A stretch of 64,000 nt of DNA from Vibrio nitrifigilis (GTDB lineage Bacteria > Pseudomonadota > Gammaproteobacteria > Enterobacterales > Vibrionaceae), in contig NZ_JADPMR010000001.1 of assembly GCF_015686695.1 (NCBI RefSeq), positions 1,240,001-1,304,000 of the forward strand. The letters are read 5' to 3'. The first letter of the stretch is position 1. Each line of letters opens with the position of its first letter. The notes under the pieces were generated by a model. The model saw only the letters and a program-made list of their open reading frames with translations, made no database searches and was not told the origin of the DNA. This document shows positions 33,988-43,786 of this stretch, piece by piece. Position numbers and translations under genes: made by a program.

Positions 33988-35082
33988 ATGGAGCCTAATC
34001 AGGACACCGTTTATAACTTTAGTGCAGGACCAGCTATTTTACCGAAACCGGTAATGGAGAAAGCACAGTCTGAATTTCTTAATTGGCATGATTTGGGTTC
34101 GTCGGTAATGGAAATCAGTCACCGCAGCAAGCAGTTTGTGCAGGTGGCTAAAGAAGCAGAACAAGATCTTCGTGACCTGCTTAATATCCCAGACAACTAC
34201 AAAGTTCTATTTTGCCAAGGTGGTGCTCGTGCTCAATTTGCTGCTGTTCCGCTAAACCTGCTAGGCGACTCCAAAAAAGCCACCTATATTGATGGCGGTT
34301 ATTGGGCAATGAGTGCAGTAAAAGAAGCACAAAAATATTGTGAGATTGATCTGTTCGATGCCAAAGTAGAAAAAGACGGTAAAACCGCAATTCTGCCTGC
34401 TAGCGAATGGAAAATTGCTGCTGATGCTGCTTATGTTCATTACTGCCCAAATGAAACTATTGGTGGCGTCGAAATTAACGATATTCCTGTAACCGATAAG
34501 CCTATCGTTGCGGATATGTCCTCTAACATCCTTTCAAAAGAAATTGATGTTAGCAAATTTGGTGTGATTTACGCCGGTGCGCAAAAAAATATTGGTCCAG
34601 CTGGTATTTGTATCGCGATTGTTCGTGATGATTTACTTGAATTGGCTAATGAAGTACTACCAAGTGTATTAAATTACAAAGTATTAGCTGAAGGCGAGTC
34701 AATGTTTAACACGCCACCAACCTTTGCTTGGTATCTATCTGGCCAAGTGTTTAAATGGCTAAAAAGTCAGGGTGGTGTAAAAGCGATTGAAGCAGCAAAC
34801 CGTGCCAAAGCGGATTTACTTTACAGTGCGATCGATAACTCGCCGTTCTACATCAATAACATTCATGCGGATAACCGTTCTCGTATGAATATTCCTTTCC
34901 AATTAGTAAAACCTGAACTCGATGCTACATTCCTTGAATTAGCAGAAGCGAAAGGTTTGACTTCATTGAAAGGACACCGTGTTGTTGGTGGTATGCGTGC
35001 TTCTATCTACAACGCAATGGGAATTGATGGTGTACAAGCTCTCGTTGATTTCATGAAAGAGTTTGAGGCGAAATACGCTTAA
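33988..35082 (+). CDS. serC: Phosphoserine aminotransferase
   Basis: The enzyme uses PLP to form 3-phosphoserine from phosphohydroxypyruvate and glutamate (serine synthesis), and the equivalent step in pyridoxine synthesis. The 364-residue protein starts with the family pattern VYNFSAGPAILPKPVMEKAQ (8-27), has EISHRSKQF (43-51) and the PLP Lys200 in AGAQKNIGPAG, and ends with RASIYNAMG. AGGAGCGAGGAAC precedes the ATG. Convergent with ygiQ across a bidirectional terminator. Confidence 0.97.
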   Translation: MEPNQDTVYNFSAGPAILPKPVMEKAQSEFLNWHDLGSSVMEISHRSKQFVQVAKEAEQDLRDLLNIPDNYKVLFCQGGARAQFAAVPLNLLGDSKKATYIDGGYWAMSAVKEAQKYCEIDLFDAKVEKDGKTAILPASEWKIAADAAYVHYCPNETIGGVEINDIPVTDKPIVADMSSNILSKEIDVSKFGVIYAGAQKNIGPAGICIAIVRDDLLELANEVLPSVLNYKVLAEGESMFNTPPTFAWYLSGQVFKWLKSQGGVKAIEAANRAKADLLYSAIDNSPFYINNIHADNRSRMNIPFQLVKPELDATFLELAEAKGLTSLKGHRVVGGMRASIYNAMGIDGVQALVDFMKEFEAKYA

Positions 35083-35095
35083 TCATTGACCATGT

Positions 35096-35125
35096 AAAAA
35101 GCGCAGCCATGGCTGCGCTTTTTTG
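35096..35125. terminator. Bidirectional terminator between serC and ygiQ
   Basis: AAAAAGCGCAGCC and GGCTGCGCTTTTT are complementary around a short AT centre. Confidence 0.92.
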
Positions 35126-35139
35126 TATCTAATTCTCGA

Positions 35140-37419
35140 CTAGGCTCGAGAGCGAGATCGATTTGATGCTTTTCCTTTACTTGCTGGTGGACGTTGGCCA
35201 TTACTGTTCTGATTACGAGAACGAGACTTTTGACCGCCGCTGTTTTTACCACCGTTGCTGTTGCGAGTTTCACCATTACGTTTGGATTCACCTCGCAAAG
35301 GTTCATACCCCGGTTGGCTTTTAGTATGTTTGGTCGCAAAGCGGTTTGCACCATGACGGCCTGAACGGCGACGTTGTGCTGGCGTGGTTTTATCGTTATC
35401 TTCAGCGGGTACCAAACATCCCGGCTTATCACCGATAAGATGCTTTTTGCCCATCTCGATTAATGCTTCGCGAATAATTGGCCAGTTCACCGGATCGTGA
35501 TAGCGCAGCAAAGCCTTATGTAAGCGACGCTGACGAGTGCCTTTAGGTACTGCAATATCTTCGCGTTTCTTATATTTCACACGGCGTAATGGGTTCACTT
35601 CTGAATGGTACATAGCTGTCGCATTACACATCGGAGATGGGTAGAAGTTCTGTACTTGGTCACATTCAAAGTTGTTTTGTTTTAACCATAAAGCCAGATT
35701 AAGCATGTCTTCATCTTCAGTACCCGGGTGAGCTGAAATGAAGTAAGGGATCAAATATTGCTTTTTGCCCGCTTCTTTACTGTATTTCTCAAATAGCTCT
35801 TTAAAGCGATCGTAAGTGCCCATACCCGGTTTCATCATCAGATCCAAAGGACCTTTTTCGGTATGTTCTGGTGCAATTTTTAGGTAACCGCCCACATGGT
35901 GTGTGACAAGCTCTTTGACGTACTCTGGTGATTCTATCGCTAAGTCATAACGGACACCGGAAGCGATCAAAATTTTCTTAATTCCGTCCACATTACGTGC
36001 AGCTCGATACAGATCGATAGTGTGTTTATGGTCAGTATTTAGTTTGTGACAAATACCTGGGAAGACACATGATGGTCGGCGACAGTTCGCTTCTGCTTTA
36101 GGATCAGAACAACCAAGGCGATACATGTTTGCTGTCGGTCCGCCAAGATCGGAAATTGTCCCTGTGAACCCCGGCACTTTATCGCGAATCTCTTCAAGTT
36201 CATGCAAGATTGATTCTTGTGAACGGTTCTGAATAATACGACCTTCATGCTCGGTAATTGAACAGAATGAGCACCCACCAAAGCAACCACGCATAATGTT
36301 GACTGAGGTTTTGATCATATCGTATGCAGGGATTTTAGCCTTACCGTATCTCGGATGAGGGACGCGCGCATAGTAAAGATCAAACACATAATCCATTTCT
36401 TCGGTACTCAATGGAATAGGGGCTTGATTGACCCACAATTCTCTGTTTGCGTGACTTTGAATTAATGCTCGGCCTGAATATGGGTTTGTTTCTAAATGCA
36501 ATACGCGGCTAGCGTGTGCATACAAAATACGGTCATTGACCAACTTTTCATAGGATGGCAAACGAATTGCGGTAGTTTCCGCGTCATGGCGAGAAGGGCG
36601 AATGGTAATCGGTTTTGCCGCTTCTTCCTCTTGCTTATTTTTGCTGTTGGTTTCACATTGTTCTTCAACCGCGTAAGGGTTTTGTGGCACAAAAGGTTTG
36701 CCAGGTTTATCGATACGAGACGAATCGATCACCGTAAATCCTTCTGGTACTTCAGACAGGTTAACAGCGGTACCACGGATGTTGGTCATTTCCGCCATGC
36801 TTTCACCCGCAGCAATACGGTGAGCGACTTCAACTAATGCGCGTTCTGCATTACCAAACAGAAGAATATCGGCTTTGGCGTCCATTAAAATGGAACGACG
36901 CACTTTATCTGACCAGTAATCATAGTGGGCCACGCGACGCAAACTTGCTTCAATACCACCAAGCACGATAGGTACGTCTTTATATGCTTCCCGGCAACGT
37001 TGCGAGTACACCAGTGTTGCGCGGTCTGGTCTTTTCCCACCTTCATTATTGGGGGTGTACGCATCGTCATGACGGAGTTTTTTATCGGAGGTATAGCGGT
37101 TAATCATGGAATCCATATTGCCCGCAGTGATACCAAAAAACAGATTGGGTTTACCTAATGACATGAAGTCATCTTTGTTTTGCCACTCTGGTTGGCTGAT
37201 AATACCAACGCGAAATCCTTGAGCCTCAAGTAAGCGGCCAATAATAGCCATGCCAAAACTAGGGTGATCGACATAAGCGTCACCCGTAACAATAATAACG
37301 TCACAACTATCCCAACCTAGCTCATCCATTTCTTGGCGCGTAGTGGGTAAGAAGGGCGCAATACCGTAGCATTCGGCCCAGTATTTGTTGTACTCAAAGA
37401 TTTTTTTTATTGCTTTCAT
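35140..37419 (-). CDS. ygiQ: YgiQ family radical SAM protein
   Basis: The protein is about 759 residues and collinear with E. coli YgiQ. The N-terminal cobalamin-binding-like domain contains DSCDVIIVTGDAYVDHPSFG. The radical SAM cluster motif CFGGCSFC (CxxxCxxC) is near residue 380, preceded by SVNIMRG. The UPF0313 C-terminal part has GYLKIAPEHTEKG and YLIPYFISAHPGTEDEDML. The tail (last 90 residues) is rich in Arg, Lys, Ser and Asn and probably disordered. The substrate is unknown. The ATG at 37419 gives the family-like N-terminus; a GTG at 37443 is also in frame, and neither has a good ribosome site. Confidence 0.92.
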   Translation of the reverse strand: MKAIKKIFEYNKYWAECYGIAPFLPTTRQEMDELGWDSCDVIIVTGDAYVDHPSFGMAIIGRLLEAQGFRVGIISQPEWQNKDDFMSLGKPNLFFGITAGNMDSMINRYTSDKKLRHDDAYTPNNEGGKRPDRATLVYSQRCREAYKDVPIVLGGIEASLRRVAHYDYWSDKVRRSILMDAKADILLFGNAERALVEVAHRIAAGESMAEMTNIRGTAVNLSEVPEGFTVIDSSRIDKPGKPFVPQNPYAVEEQCETNSKNKQEEEAAKPITIRPSRHDAETTAIRLPSYEKLVNDRILYAHASRVLHLETNPYSGRALIQSHANRELWVNQAPIPLSTEEMDYVFDLYYARVPHPRYGKAKIPAYDMIKTSVNIMRGCFGGCSFCSITEHEGRIIQNRSQESILHELEEIRDKVPGFTGTISDLGGPTANMYRLGCSDPKAEANCRRPSCVFPGICHKLNTDHKHTIDLYRAARNVDGIKKILIASGVRYDLAIESPEYVKELVTHHVGGYLKIAPEHTEKGPLDLMMKPGMGTYDRFKELFEKYSKEAGKKQYLIPYFISAHPGTEDEDMLNLALWLKQNNFECDQVQNFYPSPMCNATAMYHSEVNPLRRVKYKKREDIAVPKGTRQRRLHKALLRYHDPVNWPIIREALIEMGKKHLIGDKPGCLVPAEDNDKTTPAQRRRSGRHGANRFATKHTKSQPGYEPLRGESKRNGETRNSNGGKNSGGQKSRSRNQNSNGQRPPASKGKASNRSRSRA

Positions 37420-37905
37420 ATAATTTAAATGACATCTGCTCACTCGTCGTCTCTTGCTGGGAGCTTATTATTATTTTTCCTCAGCGAGGATGCGACGCGG
37501 TTGTTATCTGGCTTCTAGTGTAGTTTATGACACATTGAGCGTTCATGACATTAATCATCGATACCATTGAGGTTTGGCAGATACTGATTGATAGAGCCGA
37601 ACCTGTTACTTAACAGTGGTTCAGAGAATATAACCCTAGATGGTATCTAGCCAATAATGTCAAAATTGCTGAAATAGCGCGCGAGTTTAACATAATTTGG
37701 CTTAAATACCTCATGATCTTAATCAGACGAAATGGCCGGAAAAAATTGGCTTTTAAATCATGGAATTAATTGTGATATGCAATGGCATCAAAGGATATGG
37801 AGAACAAATTAAACCACATTAAATTAGTGGGTAATAGTGAAATAATGATATCTAATATGCATCGAATCTAATTATTAGAAGTGTTGTTATAATGTAACAA
37901 AAAAA

Positions 37906-37924
37906 GGGCCTTAAATTAAGACCC
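37906..37924 (-). terminator. Hairpin with T-run on the minus strand in the ygiQ upstream gap
   Basis: On the minus strand GGG-T-CTTAA..TTAAG-G-CCC folds into a stem with one mismatch and is followed directly by seven T residues (A-run 37899-37905). It lies about 300 bp past the M16 peptidase stop codon, so it may end a long 3' UTR or an independent small RNA encoded between 37925 and 38174. The rest of 37420-38174 is AT-rich and featureless. Confidence 0.5.
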
Positions 37925-38174
37925 ATACTGATGAACAATTGAATGTAATAATAGTTATTAGTGTAAAAACACTAAATATATCCTATTCAATAATAAGTTA
38001 ATTACAAGCATTTTTTATTATTTTATTAGCATATAATTCAATTTGCTAAATATTTGGTCACTTATTAAGTAGAGTGAATTAAATCAAGAAAAAAGTTAAA
38101 AAAATTGTATATGCCAAAGCTATATTTGATTTGGTTAACTATTTTTATAAAATATTTTATTCATTGATTTTTAT

Positions 38175-38209
38175 TCTAAACTTAGTGCATGTCATACACT
38201 AAGTTTAGA
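38175..38209. terminator. 13-bp hairpin behind the M16 peptidase gene
   Basis: TCTAAACTTAGTG (38175-38187) and CACTAAGTTTAGA (38197-38209) pair perfectly around a 9-base loop, 19 bp past the stop codon. There is no U-run, similar in style to the hairpin at 3301. Confidence 0.45.
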
Positions 38210-38227
38210 TTTAGTTTTCTTGGGAAA

Positions 38228-40981
38228 TTAATGACTAGAATAAAATTGATATTGGTTAGATTGTTTTTTATAGCGTAAAGAAGCGAGTTGAATTAGGTCA
38301 TCTTTCGAAATTGAGTCAATTATTGAGTTGATATCTTTGAGTCGTTCGATTGATTGTCGATTGACTAATGTATCGGCAATGTAACCACAATAGACTGAAT
38401 TTTCATCATTCTTTTTAATGATGGACTCATTTCTAGTTTGAGCACGAGCTGTTTCTAGCTCTTCATCAGTAATGTTATTTAAACTAACAATCACATCTTG
38501 CATGGCTGTTTTAATAGCTTGGGTGTTTTCTGCTTCAATTGTCGCACTATACATACTGACTAGATAAGGCGCTCCAGGATAATGTGCTTCATCCAAATAT
38601 GGAGAATAATCTAACCCAAGCTCTTCGCGAATATGATTGTTCATTCGGTCGACAATAATATCATGCAGCATGGAATCAATAATTTGGTCTTTTATGGTCC
38701 AACTCAATTGGGGAGCAATGTTGACATGAAGCGATTGAGTCGATTTTTGATGAGCGATGTGCCAGATGTTTATATGTGGCGCATTAGGTTTGATGTGCAT
38801 TTTATAATCCCCTTGCGGTGAATGATTCAAAGGAATATTGGCTAGGTATTTCTCTAATAAAGGTTTTAATGATGCACTTGGCTGGTTCGCTACGATGACA
38901 AGATTGTTGGCTTTATTCGTCCCATAAAGCTGATTGAACACAGTTTTAACCAGATTCTTATTGGGTGCGACATTCTCTTGCATTGGGAATATCAGAAAGC
39001 TTTTGGTTGAGTCTGTGATGAGTTTTCTCGAATTAACGATTAATTGAATACCTGGGTTTTGGAGAAATGATCGTTGCCATATCAGCATACTGTCCATTTG
39101 AGCTTGTATTTCTGCAGAAGAGAATTGCAAATTACTCATCATTTCTCTTAATGCCACAAAACTTGGTCTCAGGTGTTTGCGAGTCGCTGTTATATTCAGT
39201 GATTGCGATGTTTCTAATACGTGAAAACTAAATGTGACATCATTTTTGTCTAGATAATCATAAAATGCTTTACGTGATGCGCCTTTTGGGTGTGCATTGG
39301 CGAATATCGCAGGATACGTTGGGGCATATTTTTTTTGTTCTGAGGTGAGCGATGCATTTCCGCCTAAGCCAATCAACTTTAAGTGAATCGATTGATCATC
39401 TGGGTTATGACTTTGGTAATAGTAAACATTGAGGCCATTGCTCAATATCCAATGCTGGATAGGTAAAGAGCTATCGGCATTGATTGTGTGACTCTCGACA
39501 ATTTGCCCAGCTGTTTCTGGTGTCTTGGGCATGAATTTCTGTTGAGAAAAGTGAGATTCTGTACCGTGTTGGTTTAGTATTTGATGATAATTAATGAGCC
39601 TTGTTTGTTCTGTTTTTAGGTCTACGGTGGGGGCAACAAGGTCCAGTATTTGAGGTGTTATCGCTAATCTTTGATATAGCGCTTGATTGACTTTAGCTAA
39701 GGTTAATTGGCTGATGAATTGTTTTTTCAGGGTCAGAAATTGATCTGGGTCGGTAAACGTGTCCGCATACATCAGTGTGTCGACTGCATTCTCAGCAATA
39801 TCGACATTTGTGTCTTTTTTCTTCTCAGATTTATAGTTTTCAATGTCTTTTTGCCAGAATGCTAGTTCATCTGCCAACTCTACTTGTGTTACTCCCTTAT
39901 CACGCAATGAGGCAATATTTTGTAAGAAATCTGTCCTTAATTGGATGCCTCGCTCAGAGCTATCAGTATTAATTTCTAGAAGCTTAATGGTTCGAGTCAT
40001 AAAACTTACTGTGTCTTGTGATAGTTTCCGATTGAGTTCCTCCGATTGACCTGCCAAAGTGTCGAAACGGTCGCTAATGAGGTTATTGAGCAGCATCTGC
40101 ATAAAGTACTCGTTACGAATCTCGACCGAGGTTATTCCTTTATCCAAATAAGAATATTGCAAATAGAGGCCTTCGTCGTCTTCACGCTGAGATTGCAATA
40201 TTGCGTCATTTAGAGTGAGTTGAGGGGTGGGCGGAATGTTAGGGGTTGGATGTGATTGCCAAGAAGAAAACGTGGATTGAACACGTTGTGCTAAATCTTT
40301 TGGAGTAATATCCCCAACCACTATTAACTCAGCTTTCTGTGGTTGATACCAAGTTGAATAGAAAGCAGAGAGCCGTTGGTGATTCATGGATGAAATATTG
40401 GCGTTATAGCCAAGAATCGGGTGAGTGTCTCTCTCATTAGTGGCTAACGTATGATACCAGTGATTAATAATGGTTGAATTGGCTTCTTGTGTACGCCTTT
40501 CCCCCAAAATGACACCTTTTTCTTTGTTTATCTCAGTTTGGTTTAACGTTAATCCATCGCCAATATCACGCATCCAATACAATGCTTGTTGGAGTGATTT
40601 TTTATTGGGCAAGTCGAGCTGGTATACGGTGCGGTCATAATTGGTATAGGCGTTGAGGTCATTACCAAATTGCCCCCCTATATTACTAATAAATTGATAG
40701 ATTTCATTGGGCGAAAAGTGTTTACTGCCATTAAATGACATGTGTTCGATAAAGTGAGCTGTACCCCATTGGGCGACGGTTTCATTTCTTGCCCCCACAT
40801 GCATTAATAAGCGAAGTGACACTTTTGGCTGTTTTGTCGTGCGATAGAAATGATATTTCATTCCGTTATCAAGTTGTCCATGCACCCAATGGGCATCTTG
40901 TTTTAGGGGAGTAGATTGTGCCGAAATAGAATAAAGTAGGCCAAGGGTGATAATCCAGAAGAGAGCAAATTGACGTTGCAT
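38228..40981 (-). CDS. M16 family zinc metallopeptidase (PqqL-like), secreted
   Basis: The protein has 917 residues with a signal peptide (about 1-22, ending ISAQS). The inverted zinc motif HxxEH is H76-F-I-E79-H80, and the distal Glu ligand is in EINKEKGVILGERR (about 154). Two tandem M16 repeats are seen: an active N-terminal half and an inactive C-terminal half (from about 505, LSNGLNVYYYQSHNPDDQSI). Length and signal fit periplasmic or secreted two-domain proteases of the PqqL/insulinase type. The exact substrate is unknown. It is flanked by AT-rich DNA and by a full palindromic element upstream. Confidence 0.88.
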   Translation of the reverse strand: MQRQFALFWIITLGLLYSISAQSTPLKQDAHWVHGQLDNGMKYHFYRTTKQPKVSLRLLMHVGARNETVAQWGTAHFIEHMSFNGSKHFSPNEIYQFISNIGGQFGNDLNAYTNYDRTVYQLDLPNKKSLQQALYWMRDIGDGLTLNQTEINKEKGVILGERRTQEANSTIINHWYHTLATNERDTHPILGYNANISSMNHQRLSAFYSTWYQPQKAELIVVGDITPKDLAQRVQSTFSSWQSHPTPNIPPTPQLTLNDAILQSQREDDEGLYLQYSYLDKGITSVEIRNEYFMQMLLNNLISDRFDTLAGQSEELNRKLSQDTVSFMTRTIKLLEINTDSSERGIQLRTDFLQNIASLRDKGVTQVELADELAFWQKDIENYKSEKKKDTNVDIAENAVDTLMYADTFTDPDQFLTLKKQFISQLTLAKVNQALYQRLAITPQILDLVAPTVDLKTEQTRLINYHQILNQHGTESHFSQQKFMPKTPETAGQIVESHTINADSSLPIQHWILSNGLNVYYYQSHNPDDQSIHLKLIGLGGNASLTSEQKKYAPTYPAIFANAHPKGASRKAFYDYLDKNDVTFSFHVLETSQSLNITATRKHLRPSFVALREMMSNLQFSSAEIQAQMDSMLIWQRSFLQNPGIQLIVNSRKLITDSTKSFLIFPMQENVAPNKNLVKTVFNQLYGTNKANNLVIVANQPSASLKPLLEKYLANIPLNHSPQGDYKMHIKPNAPHINIWHIAHQKSTQSLHVNIAPQLSWTIKDQIIDSMLHDIIVDRMNNHIREELGLDYSPYLDEAHYPGAPYLVSMYSATIEAENTQAIKTAMQDVIVSLNNITDEELETARAQTRNESIIKKNDENSVYCGYIADTLVNRQSIERLKDINSIIDSISKDDLIQLASLRYKKQSNQYQFYSSH

Positions 40982-41137
40982 AATATTTCCTTATTTTTAA
41001 TGCGGATATAATATAAAAAAATAATATGAAATCAAGGTAATATATTCATTTCGCTCTAACATTTGCCATATCAATTAATTATTAGCAAATGACTATATTT
41101 CTAGCAGTAATAACCATTGAGTTAATGAGTAGGAAAT

Positions 41138-41403
41138 TATACCCAAATGACCTCGAGATGCAGGATTCAGAGCTTCATCAACGAGCCTAGGTCAAGCTCA
41201 ATCACGGCAGGAATGGTCATTCCCTTTTAACGTGATTGAGCGCAGAAATAGGTTTGTTGATGAGCTCCCAAAGGGCGAGTTTTATTCGCTCCTAGGCTGT
41301 GTTACTGATTTTCAACGTAGAATGACTATGTCTTCAAATCAGTGCCTTGCCTAAGAGCGAATATATTCTCGCTGAAACAGCATCTTGAGGTTACTTGGGT
41401 ATA
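41138..41403 (+). mobile_element. 266-bp palindromic MITE-like element, full copy
   Basis: It has the same orientation, length and termini as the copy at 10682 (TATACCCAAATGACCTC ... GAGGTTACTTGGGTATA), with few base differences. It lies 157 bp upstream of the M16 peptidase start and 142 bp before the next gene on the plus strand. The remaining spacer (40982-41137, 41404-41544) shows nothing else. Confidence 0.85.
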
Positions 41404-41544
41404 GAATAACTTAAAGAGAAAGTTAGGAGATAATGCATGGTTGGTTGGAGAATAAAATGAACCGATAGAATTTGTTTCTGCGCAAGAATTTAACCTGATA
41501 TTTTGTTATTCTTACGCCTTTCAATCATCTTATATTAGATATCC

Positions 41545-42228
41545 ATGATTCACACTTTGCTTTCTGTATTACCGCCAATGTTACTTGGCGCTCAGCTTAT
41601 TTTGACTCTTATTATGGTGAAAGGGGAGATTTGCCCCGGACAGCGTGGGCGTGTGCATAAAGTCCTTCCCGCTGTTGCCGTACTTTGGCTAGCGGTTGCT
41701 TCTATTCATTTAGACGCTTTACTGATCGCTGGCGCCATCATTTATTTTTGTTCAAAAGTACAGACCAAGAAAACGCGTGATGAAGGGCCATTAACAGTGA
41801 TGTATGGTGCGGATATTTTGGCTTTTGTGAGTGTCTTGTGGCAATCATTCCAATATGGGCATTGGTCTGCGGGGATCGCTCACTTTGTGAGTTTACTCGT
41901 GCTGGGTGGTATTTTTGCTCACTTGATGATGACGATTGCTCGTTCACGTTTGCAAGCATTTAATCGGTTGTTGCCAGTGGGTGGCATATTAGGTGCCATG
42001 TTAGTGGCTTTATGCATCGTTCCATTTGCTTATCATTTGGAGCCGATTGAATTAAGCCAGTTAACTCATCAAGTACTGACGTACTTTGCGTTAATGGTTA
42101 TCGGCATCATTATTTGGTGTTGGCACATTGTGGCTAGCAAACCTGTCGGTAAATTGCAGCTTGTGGTAGCACAAATTGTTTTGTTGATATCCATGTTCGG
42201 ATTTGAGCGTCTATATCAAGTGGTATAA
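41545..42228 (+). CDS. Integral membrane protein of unknown function
   Basis: The protein has 227 residues, with about seven predicted membrane helices covering almost its whole length (for example LLSVLPPMLLGAQLILTLIM, VLPAVAVLWLAVASI, LLPVGGILGAMLVALCIVPF and LQLVVAQIVLLISMF). No family motif is recognised. The ribosome site is weak. A clean terminator follows. Confidence 0.65.
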   Translation: MIHTLLSVLPPMLLGAQLILTLIMVKGEICPGQRGRVHKVLPAVAVLWLAVASIHLDALLIAGAIIYFCSKVQTKKTRDEGPLTVMYGADILAFVSVLWQSFQYGHWSAGIAHFVSLLVLGGIFAHLMMTIARSRLQAFNRLLPVGGILGAMLVALCIVPFAYHLEPIELSQLTHQVLTYFALMVIGIIIWCWHIVASKPVGKLQLVVAQIVLLISMFGFERLYQVV

Positions 42229-42242
42229 CAGCACGATTGTGG

Positions 42243-42273
42243 AAAACTCACTGAATATTGCGCAGTGAGTTTT
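42243..42273 (+). terminator. Terminator of the seven-helix protein gene
   Basis: AAAACTCACTG and CAGTGAGTTTT form an 11-bp stem, then TTATTG. Confidence 0.9.
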
Positions 42274-42402
42274 TTATTGCCCAATGATCCGCGTCACAAT
42301 TTCATTGTGTGCCATGTTTTTTATAGAGGATAACTTTGCATTCTTTTGTCTATGCTTACTTTAATCACTAATTACACAATAAGAGTGTAAAGGAGAGGTA
42401 AG

Positions 42403-42591
42403 ATGGAACTGAGCAATGTAAACCAATTTGATCCCCACATTTTGCTAGGTATTATCAACGAAAAGCTGCGGCTTGAATGCCACAGCTTGGATGATTTGGT
42501 GATTACCTATGAAATAGAGCCTACTCATTTAGTCGAAAAGCTAGAAGACTCAGGGTATCGTTATGACCCGCTTACCAATCAGTTTCGCTAG
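42403..42591 (+). CDS. Small DUF4250-like protein
   Basis: The protein has 62 residues with a strong Shine-Dalgarno (AAGGAGAGGT) seven bases before the ATG. The sequence FDPHILLGIINEKLRLECHS, followed by a mixed helix with DDLVITYEI and GYRYDPLTNQF at the end, resembles DUF4250 proteins. The function is unknown. It is convergent with metR, 8 bp from its stop. Confidence 0.75.
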   Translation: MELSNVNQFDPHILLGIINEKLRLECHSLDDLVITYEIEPTHLVEKLEDSGYRYDPLTNQFR

Positions 42592-42599
42592 TCTATGGT

Positions 42600-43511
42600 T
42601 TAAGCGATCTTGATCCCTTCAAGGTGGCTCTTACATTGTTGACGAGCGGTAGAGAAGAACGCTTGAAGGTAGCGTTTATCTTTTTCGCTATTGCGTGTGG
42701 CGGCAAACAAGCGTCGCCACAACCCTTTACCGAGAGGTTTACTTGTAATTAAACCTTGGCGTGAAAATTCACTGATAGCCCAGTTTGGTAGGGCAGCAAC
42801 GCCTAATCCAGCTGACACCATTTGCACCAGCATTAATGTGTTATCTGCTTGTTTCCAACGAGCGGGTTCGATACCTGCCGGTTGCAAAAAGTGTTTCACA
42901 ACATCTAAGCGCTGCTTTTGGACCGGGTAAGTCAACATCGTTTGGCTGGCTAAATCCTCTGGAGTGATAAACTCTTTCTCCGCTAAAGGATGGGTAGTTG
43001 CAGTCACCAAGCGCATTTCAAAATCAAACAATGGTTCATAATGAACCTCTGAGCGAGGCAAAATATCTGAAGTAATTAATAAATCAAGCTCACCGGCAAG
43101 AAGTGCCGGAAGTGGTTCAAATCCAAAACCTGAAGAAAAATCGAGGGTAACAGAAGGCCATGCCACTTGATATTCTCTCAGCGCAGGCATGAGCCATTGG
43201 AAGCAAGAGTGACACTCAATAGCCATGTGCAAGCGCCCATTAATATCTTCTTTTAGACCCGCTAATTCATTCTCTGCTTTTGCCAACTTGGGTAAAACTT
43301 CATCGGCTAGATGCAACAGAATCTCACCTTCTGAAGTAAATTTAACTGGCCGAGTTTTACGCAAAAACAATTGGCCACCTATCCGCGACTCCAAATCTTT
43401 AATTTGATGTGATAGGGCTGATTGAGTGAGATGCAATGCAGTAGCGGTGGAAGTCAATGACCCCGTATCGCGCAACGAAACTAGAGTGCGTAAATGTTTG
43501 AGCTCTATCAT
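42600..43511 (-). CDS. metR: MetR, LysR-type activator of methionine genes
   Basis: The protein has 303 residues. It starts with the winged HTH IELKHLRTLVSLRDTGSLTSTATALHLTQSALSHQIKDLE (2-41) and continues with a LysR effector domain (about 90-295). MetR binds homocysteine and activates metE and related genes. It is divergent from metE across 275 bp, the classic arrangement. AAGGAATG precedes the ATG. MetJ met boxes in the shared region suggest repression by S-adenosylmethionine as well. Confidence 0.93.
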   Translation of the reverse strand: MIELKHLRTLVSLRDTGSLTSTATALHLTQSALSHQIKDLESRIGGQLFLRKTRPVKFTSEGEILLHLADEVLPKLAKAENELAGLKEDINGRLHMAIECHSCFQWLMPALREYQVAWPSVTLDFSSGFGFEPLPALLAGELDLLITSDILPRSEVHYEPLFDFEMRLVTATTHPLAEKEFITPEDLASQTMLTYPVQKQRLDVVKHFLQPAGIEPARWKQADNTLMLVQMVSAGLGVAALPNWAISEFSRQGLITSKPLGKGLWRRLFAATRNSEKDKRYLQAFFSTARQQCKSHLEGIKIA

Positions 43512-43591
43512 GACATTCCTTTCTTCTTATTCGCTTTTTGTTATGTAACCAAGCAGAACCAACTTAGCGTTATAAACTAAACTTATTTTTC

Positions 43592-43615
43592 AGACTTGTA
43601 AACGTCTGGACGTCT
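43592..43615. promoter_or_regulatory. MetJ met-box cluster 1
   Basis: Three adjacent 8-bp units, AGACTTGT-AAACGTCT-GGACGTCT, match AGACGTCT at 6, 7 and 7 of 8 positions. They lie in the metR-metE divergent region. Confidence 0.8.
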
Positions 43616-43719
43616 ATAGAATGAAATAATTATAATATCAAATACAATTACATGAATTATTTTAATAAACAAGTTGAATATTTGCCGTTTGCTCAAACAA
43701 CGTCACAGAGAGATATTTT

Positions 43720-43735
43720 AGCCATCTAGACATCT
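43720..43735. promoter_or_regulatory. MetJ met-box cluster 2
   Basis: AGCCATCT-AGACATCT are two adjacent units at 6 and 7 of 8 matches, 52 bp upstream of the metE start and probably overlapping the metE promoter or leader. Confidence 0.6.
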
Positions 43736-43786
43736 TCAAGTAATAGTGAATGGGGATGCATTGCAGACAATGTAAAGGACAGACAG

